Below, one piece after another: positions 27,745 through 35,908 of a stretch of DNA of 64,000 bases. Below the pieces are notes generated by a model. The model was not told where the DNA came from and ran no database searches. It saw only the letters and a list, made by a program, of their open reading frames with translations. This DNA comes from Pirellulaceae bacterium. GTDB lineage: Bacteria; Planctomycetota; Planctomycetia; Pirellulales; Pirellulaceae. The first letter of the stretch is position 1, and each line of letters begins with the position of its first letter. Where the stretch lies: assembly GCA_019636375.1 (NCBI GenBank), contig JAHBXS010000006.1, positions 1 through 64,000 on the forward strand, written 5' to 3'. A program made the translations under genes and the position numbers.

Positions 27745-28887
27745 TTAGTCTTTTTGGCCAGACGTATTCTTGTTGTGTATGAGTTCTAAATATCTTCGTT
27801 TGGTTTCCTCCATTTTAAGAACTGGGAAATCATCTGGCATTGGCAGATGGTCATAGTTTCCAGTCGTTGGATTGTTAATCAGCGCGTTTTTTGCATCGAA
27901 TTTCTCTAGCCGGTAACAAAATCGAAATACTCTCATCGAGAATTCTCGGTCTCTTTCGCTTCCCGAAAACAAACACCGCTTGATTAGGCCATCATGCGTT
28001 ACACCCATCATTCCATTTCCGCCAGTGTATCCGATTTTCTCAAAAAATTTGCGTTGAATTTCAAATTCGTCGTCGTCTTCACAATTTTTCCCAAGAAGAT
28101 AACAGTTAGTGTCAATGGGCGGATTATCAGTCAATACCCAAATATCCATTGAGTGTGCATTTGGCCATTTTTCCGGACTGTATTCAAACATTTTGATTAC
28201 GACTGGTGATTGAGGTTGAAACTGCGGATCCCGCTTGAGAATCGCTTTGATTTCCTCTTCAACGAGAGCCTTTTGCGCCTTGGTCCATCCCTCCCGCAAA
28301 TCCCACATGGATTGATTTTCTCGTTCAATGATAAATTTCCAGTATTCCTCTCTTTTCGTTTGCCACTTACTGGGGACTACAATTGCGGAAGGGTAAACGA
28401 GGGGGATGTTTTCCTGATCAATCACCGCGATACCAATACGCCACAGCGGGAATTCAGATTTTAACAGTTCACGAATCAACTCGCAGTTGGCTTGATTGAT
28501 TTGACGATTGTCGTAAAAGGCTAGGGCTAACGTGCGACCGCTTACTTGCCATGTTGTTATGTTTGAACTGCTTTCAATGTCAGCCGCTTTAGGGGGCTCA
28601 AACGTTTCTGACAAACTGTCCAGTCTCGTCATGAGCCTTGTCATCTCAGGGAATGAAAACGGCGGCACTTCATTTTCCGAAACCGAGAAATGAAACTCTC
28701 GCTTTTTGGACTCGGTTAAATTTTTTCCTCGGTAAATTTCACGGTATGGAATGTTGTAATATCCAGTAAACTGGTCTACCGCAGGATTTTCCGGCACTTG
28801 CTTTTCCTGAGCCATCATGAAACCGTCTTGGTTAACAACAAAAATAAAAAAAAACGCACAAAACACGCCACCACATTGAATCCTCAT
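27745..28887 (-). CDS. Putative exported protein, unknown function
   Basis: A 380-residue protein I do not recognise. A hydrophobic N-terminal segment (about 8-25 from the chosen ATG) could be a signal peptide ending near 'MMAQ'. The remainder is a charged, Trp/Tyr-containing globular protein with no repeats or TM segments. The longest frame starts at 28998, but its extra N-terminus lacks coding character. Base composition is visibly more AT-rich than the flanking planctomycete genes, and it lies between a transposase remnant and repeat-rich DNA, so horizontal acquisition is plausible. Confidence 0.6.
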   Translation of the reverse strand: MRIQCGGVFCAFFFIFVVNQDGFMMAQEKQVPENPAVDQFTGYYNIPYREIYRGKNLTESKKREFHFSVSENEVPPFSFPEMTRLMTRLDSLSETFEPPKAADIESSSNITTWQVSGRTLALAFYDNRQINQANCELIRELLKSEFPLWRIGIAVIDQENIPLVYPSAIVVPSKWQTKREEYWKFIIERENQSMWDLREGWTKAQKALVEEEIKAILKRDPQFQPQSPVVIKMFEYSPEKWPNAHSMDIWVLTDNPPIDTNCYLLGKNCEDDDEFEIQRKFFEKIGYTGGNGMMGVTHDGLIKRCLFSGSERDREFSMRVFRFCYRLEKFDAKNALINNPTTGNYDHLPMPDDFPVLKMEETKRRYLELIHNKNTSGQKD

Positions 28888-29053
28888 TGCACTTGGGGCC
28901 ACCCCTATCACTTGCCAATTATCGAGATTGTTCGTTGGAGTTAAAGCAAGCATCGTGAGAAACTGTCCGATCGGACGGGTAATCCGCAAATAACCCAACT
29001 TGGGAGGTTGCGGCCCAAGCCCCGGGTAAAGGGCTTTCTATTTTCGGACTCAC

Positions 29054-29290
29054 TCATAAAACATCATCCGTTAATCCTCCAATTGTTGTCAAGCCTCTGC
29101 TGTCGAGTGTTGCAAATCCAGGAGCATAAACCTTGACTATCGCGTCAAACCAATAGAGAGTTTTCATTGCCTCAGCCTTGCGATCCCTGTCGCAGAGTGA
29201 TCCGAGCCATAGTTCTGGATCGAGATTCGTGTTGTTTATAATGGTGTCACTAATTGCACGGAGTGCGTGCTGGATAGCATGATTTTGCAA
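29054..29290 (-). CDS. Small hypothetical protein
   Basis: A 78-residue frame starting with ATG, without signal peptide, TM segment or motif I recognise. It could be a small orphan protein or a fragment of a larger gene lost nearby. It ends 55 bp upstream of nothing recognisable on the same strand (the next gene downstream is the lipoprotein ending at 29312 is upstream in transcription). Low confidence. Confidence 0.25.
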   Translation of the reverse strand: MQNHAIQHALRAISDTIINNTNLDPELWLGSLCDRDRKAEAMKTLYWFDAIVKVYAPGFATLDSRGLTTIGGLTDDVL

Positions 29291-29311
29291 AAGGTATTGT
29301 AGGCTTCGGCT

Positions 29312-30844
29312 CTAGCGGACTTCGAAGCTCAAGGGCGGGTCGAGGGTGGTTGTTTTGTTGCCTTCCAAGTCAGTGACGCTCAGATAGAGTCGATAAGTGC
29401 CCGGTGAATGCATCCCAACGGTAAGTGGAACGAACAGATAGAAATCGCGGCGATAGCCCCGAGCATGATCTTCAACGGTGGGAAACTCAATCTGTTGAAC
29501 GATTTGATTTTCTCGGTCACAGATCACCAAGCTGGTTCTGAGGCGAGTCGTAAATTTTGTGTGGTTGTTCACCAACTCCTTGCGCGAGACGTGATTCTCG
29601 AGTTCGCAATAAATCAAAACGGATTGATCACGCTCGAAGACAGCTCGCTCCGTTTCGCGATATTGACCAAAACCCAAAACTTCCGTGCAAAATGTCGGGT
29701 TGCGAATCTTCAGGGTCGCTGTCGAGACCAATTTAAGTTCCGCCTCGCGCAGTTGAGTTAAAGCGGAGTAGGCTTGTTGACCTCGAAGCGCAACCGGCAC
29801 TTCAGTTCCCTGTCGAAGAATCGCCTGAATCTCCTGCAGTTGCCGCTCCATCGTATTAGTCGAACTGAGGGCCCCCGTGTCTGTTTGCTCAAGCATTGAA
29901 ATCATGCGTTCCCCAAGTTGCAATGCCTGTCGCCGTTGCTCGGGCAATGCATCATCCGATAGCTCCCGACAAATTAGGTTTCTTAGCTCGCTCAATTTCC
30001 TACAAAAGTCTGACGAGCCGTTATCCTGTAAACTTTCGTCGGTTTTCGATTTGCACTCAGATTGTTTTGAGCATACCTCAAGTAGTTGGCAGGACAATTG
30101 AGCCATCCAGGGAAGGGAAGTGGTGGTTGCGGACGTAGCACTTGAGGAAGCGGGCTCACGACGCAAGTCATTGGCAGAGGATTGTTTTGCGAGCGGAAGG
30201 GATTGCGTTATTTGATCTCGCTCTGGTCGTTCAAAAACGGCTGGACTTACGAATGAATCGTGATGAGTCACGGTTGGAGTATCCCGGGACATCTCGGTTA
30301 GGGGGGGTAGGCTGGAATGTTGGTCGCGGATGGGCTCGCTAGCGATAATGGTTGGTGATTTGAGTTCAGCCAGAAGTTGATGATGAACTGCTGGTAGAGA
30401 ATTTTCTTGGAGATTTTTCGCACCGGGCAAGGGCTGAAGCGGATGTTTTACAACTCCCGCCCGATTCACTTGGCGCGTGTCCGCTTCGTTAATTTTCCGA
30501 TAGACCTCATCCCAATAAATTGAGTCAGGCCAATCTGGAGATTGATACTCGGCGCGTTGGGGTTGTGGATTGTCGCGCTCATTCGCGGCAACGTCGCTCG
30601 ATCGTGTTGGGGGGATTGGCGTTGATGTTGGAGTCGAGGGTTGGCGTGTTCCAGTTCCTTGCGGTTGCGAGCGTGCTGGGTCGGCAGTCGCGATCACTGG
30701 GGCTCGAACCATCTCTTCTAGATTGGCTTTACTTATTGTCTTGCCAAGTGGGCGGGAAAGCGGTGTCGGACTCCAACTCGCACACCCGCTCGCCAGCACA
30801 CTGGCCAAAATCGCCAGAATGAAATGTCGAAAGTGAACGGGCAT
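29312..30844 (-). CDS. Putative lipoprotein, unknown function
   Basis: A 510-residue protein with a clear lipoprotein signal: basic start, hydrophobic helix and the lipobox LASGC at about 18-22. The ATG at 30844 is chosen because the longer frame to 31045 is translated from the heptamer repeat array. After the lipid-anchored Cys comes a long low-complexity Pro/Ser/Thr/Gln-rich spacer (to about residue 240). Next is a helical part with several Cys, and a C-terminal beta-rich domain of about 130 residues ('KLVSTATLKIRNPTFC' to 'TLDPPLSFEV') seen in other planctomycete surface proteins. No enzymatic motif. Probably outer-membrane or surface attached. Confidence 0.75.
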   Translation of the reverse strand: MPVHFRHFILAILASVLASGCASWSPTPLSRPLGKTISKANLEEMVRAPVIATADPARSQPQGTGTRQPSTPTSTPIPPTRSSDVAANERDNPQPQRAEYQSPDWPDSIYWDEVYRKINEADTRQVNRAGVVKHPLQPLPGAKNLQENSLPAVHHQLLAELKSPTIIASEPIRDQHSSLPPLTEMSRDTPTVTHHDSFVSPAVFERPERDQITQSLPLAKQSSANDLRREPASSSATSATTTSLPWMAQLSCQLLEVCSKQSECKSKTDESLQDNGSSDFCRKLSELRNLICRELSDDALPEQRRQALQLGERMISMLEQTDTGALSSTNTMERQLQEIQAILRQGTEVPVALRGQQAYSALTQLREAELKLVSTATLKIRNPTFCTEVLGFGQYRETERAVFERDQSVLIYCELENHVSRKELVNNHTKFTTRLRTSLVICDRENQIVQQIEFPTVEDHARGYRRDFYLFVPLTVGMHSPGTYRLYLSVTDLEGNKTTTLDPPLSFEVR

Positions 30845-31020
30845 ATTGCACCTAGCCAAGGCAAAATCGCGGTTTTTCCATGAAACGGGCTGGGATATTA
30901 GCCCTTTCCAGCGTTCCCCACAAGACAAGCAGATTGGCGGCAAACAGCCGCTAGCAGATTTCGCGGCCGAAAACAAATCATGGGTTTTGCTGTGCTGTGG
31001 GTTTGCACGATGGAGGAAAT

Positions 31021-31062
31021 GCAAAGTGCAAAGTGCAAAATGCAAAGTGCAAAGTGCAGTTT
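31021..31062 (+). repeat. Heptamer array, GCAAAGT orientation
   Basis: Tandem 7-bp units: four GCAAAGT and one GCAAAAT variant (31021-31055), followed by a degenerate unit. It forms the left arm of an inverted pair with the array at 31201-31241. It is intergenic, between the lipoprotein start and the holA stop. Confidence 0.95.
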
Positions 31063-31200
31063 TGCAATATCATCAGCCAATCAATCTTCACCGCAAGAAC
31101 GAACGAGAACAAGGAAGCCACGCAACACAACCCAAAGTAAACCTGCCAGCGCGTCACACACCACATACATTTTACAATTTGCAATTTGCATTCAATTTGA

Positions 31201-31241
31201 ATTTTGCACTTTGCACTTTGCACTTTGCACTTTGCATTTTC
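31201..31241 (+). repeat. Heptamer array, ACTTTGC orientation (inverted arm)
   Basis: Four exact ACTTTGC units at 31208-31235 with degenerate units on both sides. This is the reverse complement of the array 150 bp upstream, so a transcript could form a long imperfect stem of about 40 bp. Confidence 0.95.
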
Positions 31242-31260
31242 CTTGTATGCACGAGTTCCA

Positions 31261-31286
31261 TCCACGCTCTGCGCGAGCGTGGCTAC
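31261..31286 (+). repeat. 26-bp palindromic intergenic repeat, copy 1
   Basis: Contains the perfect stem CCACGCTC, a 5-nt loop, and GAGCGTGG. An exact 26-bp copy in inverted orientation lies at 42228-42253. The palindromic core and intergenic position are like REP sequences. Confidence 0.9.
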
Positions 31287-31302
31287 GGTTTAGAAACAAA
31301 GC

Positions 31303-32421
31303 TTAGCTTTTTGTCGTCACCAAAGATGCGGCGAGACATTCGAGCAGGAGTCTTGCCCGGCTATCGCTCGAATGGGAGCCTTTGAGGGCTAAGTCACATT
31401 CGAGAAGCTGTGCCCCAAGTTGCTCAAGCCGCGCCCGGCCAATCCGCTTCAGATTGTGTTGAGCGCGGGGAACATCGTCTCCCCACGCCCGAAAACCGGC
31501 GGCCTTGACCGCCTCGGAGACATCGGGACGTGTTTGGTGCTGGCGCATTCGATCATAGACCTCTACAGCGCGCGGATATCGACGCAGAGACCAGGAAAGT
31601 TGACCGTACAGGGCCAAAGGATGCTCACCAGACTTGAGCAGACGATCAAGGAGTTCGAGCGAGACTCTGAGGTTGCCGTCGGCAATTGCATCGCTGGTCT
31701 CCCACATCGTTTTGGTTAACCAGCCTCCCACATGTTCGTTCACAAGCGATTCATCGATGGTCCCTCCTTGAGAAACATACAATGAAAGTTTAGCTAATTC
31801 GCAATCGATCCTTCCTAAATTAGATTCAGTCAATTCGCACAAGACCCGAGCCGCTTTTTGGTCGAGGGACAATTGGAAGTTACTCTTGGTATATTCCATC
31901 AACCAGCGGTATAGCCGGGCCGTATCAGTTGCAGATGAGCGCCCCTTCGTCACTTCGGGAAGGTTGCAGTTGACTTGAAGTCCATGTTGGTCGATAGACT
32001 TGTACAGGCGTGTATTGCTGGGCCAACTATCGACAATCAACACCAAACTGCCAACCAAACGTTGTTGGGCGACGACATCCTCCAGTTTCTCGCGAAACTT
32101 CTTGACAAAATCCTCGGCGTCATCCAGGATCACCAGCTTGGTCCCACTTCCAAACAAGGAGGTCGTCATCAATTCGTCCATGATCACCGCCCAATCTGGA
32201 ACCCCTTCCAAACGGGCGGTGGCAAACTCATCATCCTCGGTCGTGTGGGCTTGAAAATTCTGCAGAATCAGTCGCTTGAGAAATCGCTGGCCACCGAATA
32301 GGACGCTGACTCCCCGAGGCGGCGGCATCGCGCCACGTTGCAACAAATCGAAAGCGTGCAGGGTATTCCCTGCCTTGGTTTCCGAGGAGGATGATTCTGA
32401 TTTAGGTTTAGATTTGGCCAT
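31303..32421 (-). CDS. holA: DNA polymerase III subunit delta
   Basis: Clamp-loader subunit that opens the sliding clamp during replication. The 372-residue protein is divergent but matches the HolA pattern: an N-terminal AAA-like domain ('HAFDLLQ...VSVLFGGQRFLKRLIL', 'MTTSLFGSGTKLVILDDAEDFV'), the middle lid ('LCELTESNLGRIDCELAKLSLYV') and the C-terminal collar helices ('LLDRLLKSGEHPLALYGQLSWSLRR'). It lacks a full Walker A motif, as normal for delta. The ATG at 32421 is preferred to a longer frame reaching 32514. Low conservation is usual for this subunit; no neighbour supports it. Confidence 0.85.
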   Translation of the reverse strand: MAKSKPKSESSSSETKAGNTLHAFDLLQRGAMPPPRGVSVLFGGQRFLKRLILQNFQAHTTEDDEFATARLEGVPDWAVIMDELMTTSLFGSGTKLVILDDAEDFVKKFREKLEDVVAQQRLVGSLVLIVDSWPSNTRLYKSIDQHGLQVNCNLPEVTKGRSSATDTARLYRWLMEYTKSNFQLSLDQKAARVLCELTESNLGRIDCELAKLSLYVSQGGTIDESLVNEHVGGWLTKTMWETSDAIADGNLRVSLELLDRLLKSGEHPLALYGQLSWSLRRYPRAVEVYDRMRQHQTRPDVSEAVKAAGFRAWGDDVPRAQHNLKRIGRARLEQLGAQLLECDLALKGSHSSDSRARLLLECLAASLVTTKS

Positions 32422-32568
32422 CTTAAAATCGGAATCTAATTCAAAATTTCGATGTTGGCAACGGGTTGGCGACAAACACGTCTTGACTCGCCTTGCACAA
32501 GCCAGCAAGGCCATCGAATCCGCTCGAAATTATGTTAAACTTAGGGTGTTTCGAGTCCGTGAACGGTG

Positions 32569-32659
32569 GCGACCCTGGTGGTAAATTCGACAGTTTAGCT
32601 TGTCCAAACTGCCTTGGCCTTCCACGAGGCTGGGGGGTTCTATACCACCTTTCGCACCA
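32569..32659 (+). other. tRNA-Leu-like relic or tRNA-like element
   Basis: A 91-bp stretch aligns by eye with bacterial tRNA-Leu genes. It has a GCG... start, a D-arm-like TGGTGGTAAATTCGACAG segment, an anticodon-arm-like AGTTT/AAACT stem, a long variable arm (GCCT/AGGC stem), a T-stem of G residues with loop TTCTATA, and TTTCGCA followed by CCA. Several features are broken: only four acceptor pairs, a non-consensus T-loop (TTCTATA rather than TTCRANY) and a poor anticodon loop. It is therefore probably a pseudo-tRNA or tRNA-like structure, not a working tRNA. It lies just upstream of pgi. Confidence 0.4.
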
Positions 32660-32731
32660 ATTTTACCAACTTTCGAGCTTTTCGTTTCGTAGCAGTAGAA
32701 TACTGACAGCATTAACCGAACTTTTATTGAA

Positions 32732-34150
32732 ATGAATCAATACCCCTCGTTGCGTTTTGACTATTCCGGTTGCCTTGATGCCAATTATGGTTTGACGGAA
32801 TCGCAACTCACGACCGCACGGAAAGAATTGGCGGGCTACCGCGATGAGATGTTGACAACGGACTTGGAGCTTTTTGCTCGCGGGACCGACATTCCGCCGG
32901 AAAAAATTCCACTCGATGCGGGATTTTTGGAATTGCCAGATCGGCTGCTCGACGAGTACCGCACCGTGCGCGGGTTGAGTGAACTAAAGTCGATTTTGGC
33001 GACGGCGAAGCGTTTGCAAGAATCGGTTGACCGAGTCGTGGTTTTGGGAATCGGCGGGTCCTACATGGGTGCTCGAGCAATTCTCGAATCGTGCTGTGAT
33101 CCGTTTTATAACGACCTGCCAAGAGGCGAACGAGGCGGGCGCCCCAAGATTTATTTTGCGGGGAACAATGTTGATAACGACTACACCCAAGGCTTACTCC
33201 ACCTACTGCGTTCGACCAACGCCACCGGTGATCCCCAATCGAAGTGGGGATTGGTCGTTATTAGCAAAAGTGGCGGGACTCTGGAAACGGCGGCAGCGTT
33301 GCGACAATTCATTCAAGAATTTGTCAGCTCGTTCGGTGCAGAGACTTTGCCGGAATTTATGATCCCAGTAACGGGATCGAGCGGAAAGTTATCTGATTTG
33401 GCTGCCGCGATCGGTTGCAAGGTGCAGTTTCCGGTACCAGACGGGGTAGGGGGGCGATTTTCAATTTTCTCGGCTGTCGGCTTGTTGCCTGCGGCGATCA
33501 TGGGTGCCGACATCATCAAGTTGTTGGAAGGTGCCTCGCAAATGAACGACCACTTTAGTCGAGCCCGACCGGAAGAAAATCTCGTGATCAATTTTGTGGC
33601 CGTCAATCGCTTGATGGAGTTGCAGCGAGGATGTCAAACGCGAGTTTTGTCGGCTTGGTCAAGTGCTCTTGAAGCAGCCGGACTGTGGTATGATCAACTG
33701 CTCGCCGAGAGCCTCGGGAAACATGAACAAGGTGCGTTGCCGCTCACCGTGGTCAACACGCGGGATTTGCACTCGCGAGCCCAGCAGCATCAAGAGGGCC
33801 GTCGCGATAAGCTGATGAACAACTTGGTTGTTGATCGCTACCGACACGATTCATTAGCGATTGGAAAAATCGGCTGGAACCAAGACGGATTGGACTCATA
33901 CGCGGAACTGACCCTTCCTCAGGTCATGAACGCTGCCATTCAAGGGACCAATCATTCCTATGCAGCCGATCAACGTCCGTCGACCAATTTGCACTTGCCG
34001 ACCACTGACGAAGCGTCGCTCGGACAGTTTTTCCAAATGATGATGTTGGCGACGGTGCTAGAAGGGCGATGGATGGGCGTCAATCCTTATGGGCAACCGG
34101 GGGTCGAAGGGTATAAAATGCACATGAAACGCTTTTTGGAATCGCAGTGA
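32732..34150 (+). CDS. pgi: Glucose-6-phosphate isomerase
   Basis: Interconverts glucose-6-phosphate and fructose-6-phosphate in the cytoplasm. The 472-residue protein has the SIS-domain motifs 'VVLGIGGSYMGARAIL' and 'VVISKSGGTLETAAALR', the PGI signature block 'GGRFSIFSAVGLLPA', a catalytic Glu region 'ESLGKHEQGALPLTVVNTRDLHSRAQQHQEG', and the C-terminal 'QPGVEGYKMHMKRFL', where the catalytic Lys lies in the pattern of bacterial PGIs. The size suits the shorter Bacillus-like form. First gene of a plus-strand run; the hydrolase gene follows 87 bp later. Confidence 0.95.
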   Translation: MNQYPSLRFDYSGCLDANYGLTESQLTTARKELAGYRDEMLTTDLELFARGTDIPPEKIPLDAGFLELPDRLLDEYRTVRGLSELKSILATAKRLQESVDRVVVLGIGGSYMGARAILESCCDPFYNDLPRGERGGRPKIYFAGNNVDNDYTQGLLHLLRSTNATGDPQSKWGLVVISKSGGTLETAAALRQFIQEFVSSFGAETLPEFMIPVTGSSGKLSDLAAAIGCKVQFPVPDGVGGRFSIFSAVGLLPAAIMGADIIKLLEGASQMNDHFSRARPEENLVINFVAVNRLMELQRGCQTRVLSAWSSALEAAGLWYDQLLAESLGKHEQGALPLTVVNTRDLHSRAQQHQEGRRDKLMNNLVVDRYRHDSLAIGKIGWNQDGLDSYAELTLPQVMNAAIQGTNHSYAADQRPSTNLHLPTTDEASLGQFFQMMMLATVLEGRWMGVNPYGQPGVEGYKMHMKRFLESQ

Positions 34151-34237
34151 TCGAACGCTAAAGTTGCCTGACTGCTGCGACGGGCGAATGATCATGTGAA
34201 TGATTTATTGATTAAAAAAGTTTTCGACGGAGACAAA

Positions 34238-34939
34238 ATGGCTTTGAAACTTACTTGGTATGGTCACGCGACGTGGGGAATTGAGTTTGCGGGCAAGCGG
34301 GTGATTATCGATCCTTTCTTTGATCAAAACCCAGCTTGCTCGACCAAAACCAGCGAGATCGATTGCGACCTGATTTTGATCACTCACGGGCATGGCGACC
34401 ACATTGCCGATGCAGCGGCACTTGGCAAAAGAACCAAGGCCCCAATTATTTGCAACTATGAAATCTCTGAATGGTTGGGAAAACAAGGGGTGGCCAACTT
34501 AACCGGAATGAACTTGGGAGGGACCGCGAAACTCCCCTTCTGCTCGGTCAAGATGACACCCGCGTTACACAGTTCAGCGTTGCCAGATGGATCGAATGGC
34601 GGAGTTGCTGGCGGGTTCGTTGTTACTCTTGGTGGGCGTCGAATTTATTTCGCGGGTGATACTGCACTTTTCTCTGACATGAATTTTGTCGGCGAAATGG
34701 GGATCGAAGTTGCTGTTTTGCCGATCGGAGACTTGTTCACGATGGGAATTGACGACAGCGTTACCGCAACGAACTTGATCAATCCCAAATTTGTCGTCCC
34801 CAGCCATTACAATACTTGGCCCCCCATCGAACAAGACACTGCGACTTGGGTGGAGGCCATCAAACGTGACACAGCGGCAGAGCCTGTCGTATTAACGGCG
34901 GGTGGGTCGCACGAATTTTCGGCCTTTGCTGGTGAATAA
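34238..34939 (+). CDS. Metallo-beta-lactamase-fold metal-dependent hydrolase (UPF0173)
   Basis: A 233-residue member of the UPF0173 group, a cytoplasmic metal-dependent hydrolase family of unknown substrate. It shows 'LTWYGHATWGIEF', the metal-binding 'THGHGDHIADA' (HxHxDH), 'ALHSSALPDGSNGGVAGGFVV' and 'YFAGDTALFSDM', and the final His in 'VPSHYNTWPPIEQD'. The start is at the ATG at 34238, where GGAG lies 6 nt upstream; a GTG at 34196 would add 14 residues. It is followed after 20 bp by an exported protein gene, so the two may be co-transcribed. Confidence 0.92.
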   Translation: MALKLTWYGHATWGIEFAGKRVIIDPFFDQNPACSTKTSEIDCDLILITHGHGDHIADAAALGKRTKAPIICNYEISEWLGKQGVANLTGMNLGGTAKLPFCSVKMTPALHSSALPDGSNGGVAGGFVVTLGGRRIYFAGDTALFSDMNFVGEMGIEVAVLPIGDLFTMGIDDSVTATNLINPKFVVPSHYNTWPPIEQDTATWVEAIKRDTAAEPVVLTAGGSHEFSAFAGE

Positions 34940-34959
34940 TTTCTACTTTTAGGTTTTCC

Positions 34960-35904
34960 ATGTTTTCTCGATCACTTAACCATAATAAACTCTGGCTGAT
35001 CGTCGGTTGGATCGTCTTGGGCAGTTTCGGGTCGTTGTCCGCTGACGAATTCCGCTGGAAGTTCGCGCCAGAAGATCGATTTGCCGTTGTGTTGACGCAA
35101 GCCAGCGAAACCCAGTCGGTATGTGAAACGATTAAACGAATTTCTGGGAATGAAATTAGACTAGAAATAGATTGGAAAGTGCGCACGGTTGAAAACGACC
35201 TAGCGGTTATCGAACAGACGATACAACGAGTGCAAATTCGGCTTTCTACGCCAACCGTAGACGGGTCTAACGTGGTCGAAATCGATACAGCAGCGAATGA
35301 CGAAACCAAACCGAAAAAAGGTGTTGAGCAAAAGGTGTTCAAAGACCTTTCTACACTCGTCGGGATAACGGCGACGCTATCGATGAACACGCGAGGTGAA
35401 ATTTCTCGAGTGATCGTCGCCGAAGAAGACTTGCAAAAACTTCGCCAGGCGGGGAGCACTACCCCACTTCTTAATTTGATGACCGCCGACGGCATGAGTG
35501 AATTATTCCGCAGTTCTTGTTTTGTGTTCCCGGAAGAAACTCTAACAACTGGCAGCGAATGGACAAATCGCCGGACGACAAATGGCCCATTTGGTGAGTT
35601 AATCACAAAAGAGCTTTACCGCTTCGAAGGGGAAATTGATCGCGACGGCAGAAAACGTCAGCAGTTCACTTTGGCCACGACCGCCGATAAACTTCCGACA
35701 ATCCCGCCCGACGCAAATCCTGTTGATCCTCCACCTGAACTTCGTGAAATCAGTTCCAACGGTACATTTTGGTTTGATTCCGGGAGTGGACTTTTCACGG
35801 AATCGACAACCACTTCGATTCTCAAGTCGCGAAAATCGTTCCGCGATTTGCTTATTCACACGACTATTACCAGCAGTTCTACACTGACGATGGAGCGGCG
35901 ATAA
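34960..35904 (+). CDS. Exported protein, unknown function (DUF6263-like)
   Basis: A 314-residue protein with a signal peptide ending near 'SLSADE'. The mature part has repeated beta-strand-rich segments with 'EFRWKFAPEDRFAVVLTQ' and a later 'GTFWFDSGSGLFTESTTTS' motif. This pattern is common in planctomycete exported proteins of the DUF6263 kind, though I rank that assignment as tentative. No catalytic residues are evident. It ends 4 bp before the Rieske-MazG gene, so it is likely co-transcribed with it. Confidence 0.7.
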   Translation: MFSRSLNHNKLWLIVGWIVLGSFGSLSADEFRWKFAPEDRFAVVLTQASETQSVCETIKRISGNEIRLEIDWKVRTVENDLAVIEQTIQRVQIRLSTPTVDGSNVVEIDTAANDETKPKKGVEQKVFKDLSTLVGITATLSMNTRGEISRVIVAEEDLQKLRQAGSTTPLLNLMTADGMSELFRSSCFVFPEETLTTGSEWTNRRTTNGPFGELITKELYRFEGEIDRDGRKRQQFTLATTADKLPTIPPDANPVDPPPELREISSNGTFWFDSGSGLFTESTTTSILKSRKSFRDLLIHTTITSSSTLTMERR

Positions 35905-35908
35905 AAGA

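Noticed and set aside
30845-31045. N-terminal extension of the lipoprotein frame
   Set aside because: It is translated from the heptamer repeats; the lipoprotein signal begins at 30844.
31021-31241. CRISPR array
   Set aside because: Units are only 7 bp with no spacers, and no cas gene is present; it is a short tandem repeat.
32530-32712. 60-codon minus-strand frame with 'GGIEPP' text
   Set aside because: Such translations are typical of antisense reads through tRNA-like sequence; treated as the tRNA-Leu-like relic.
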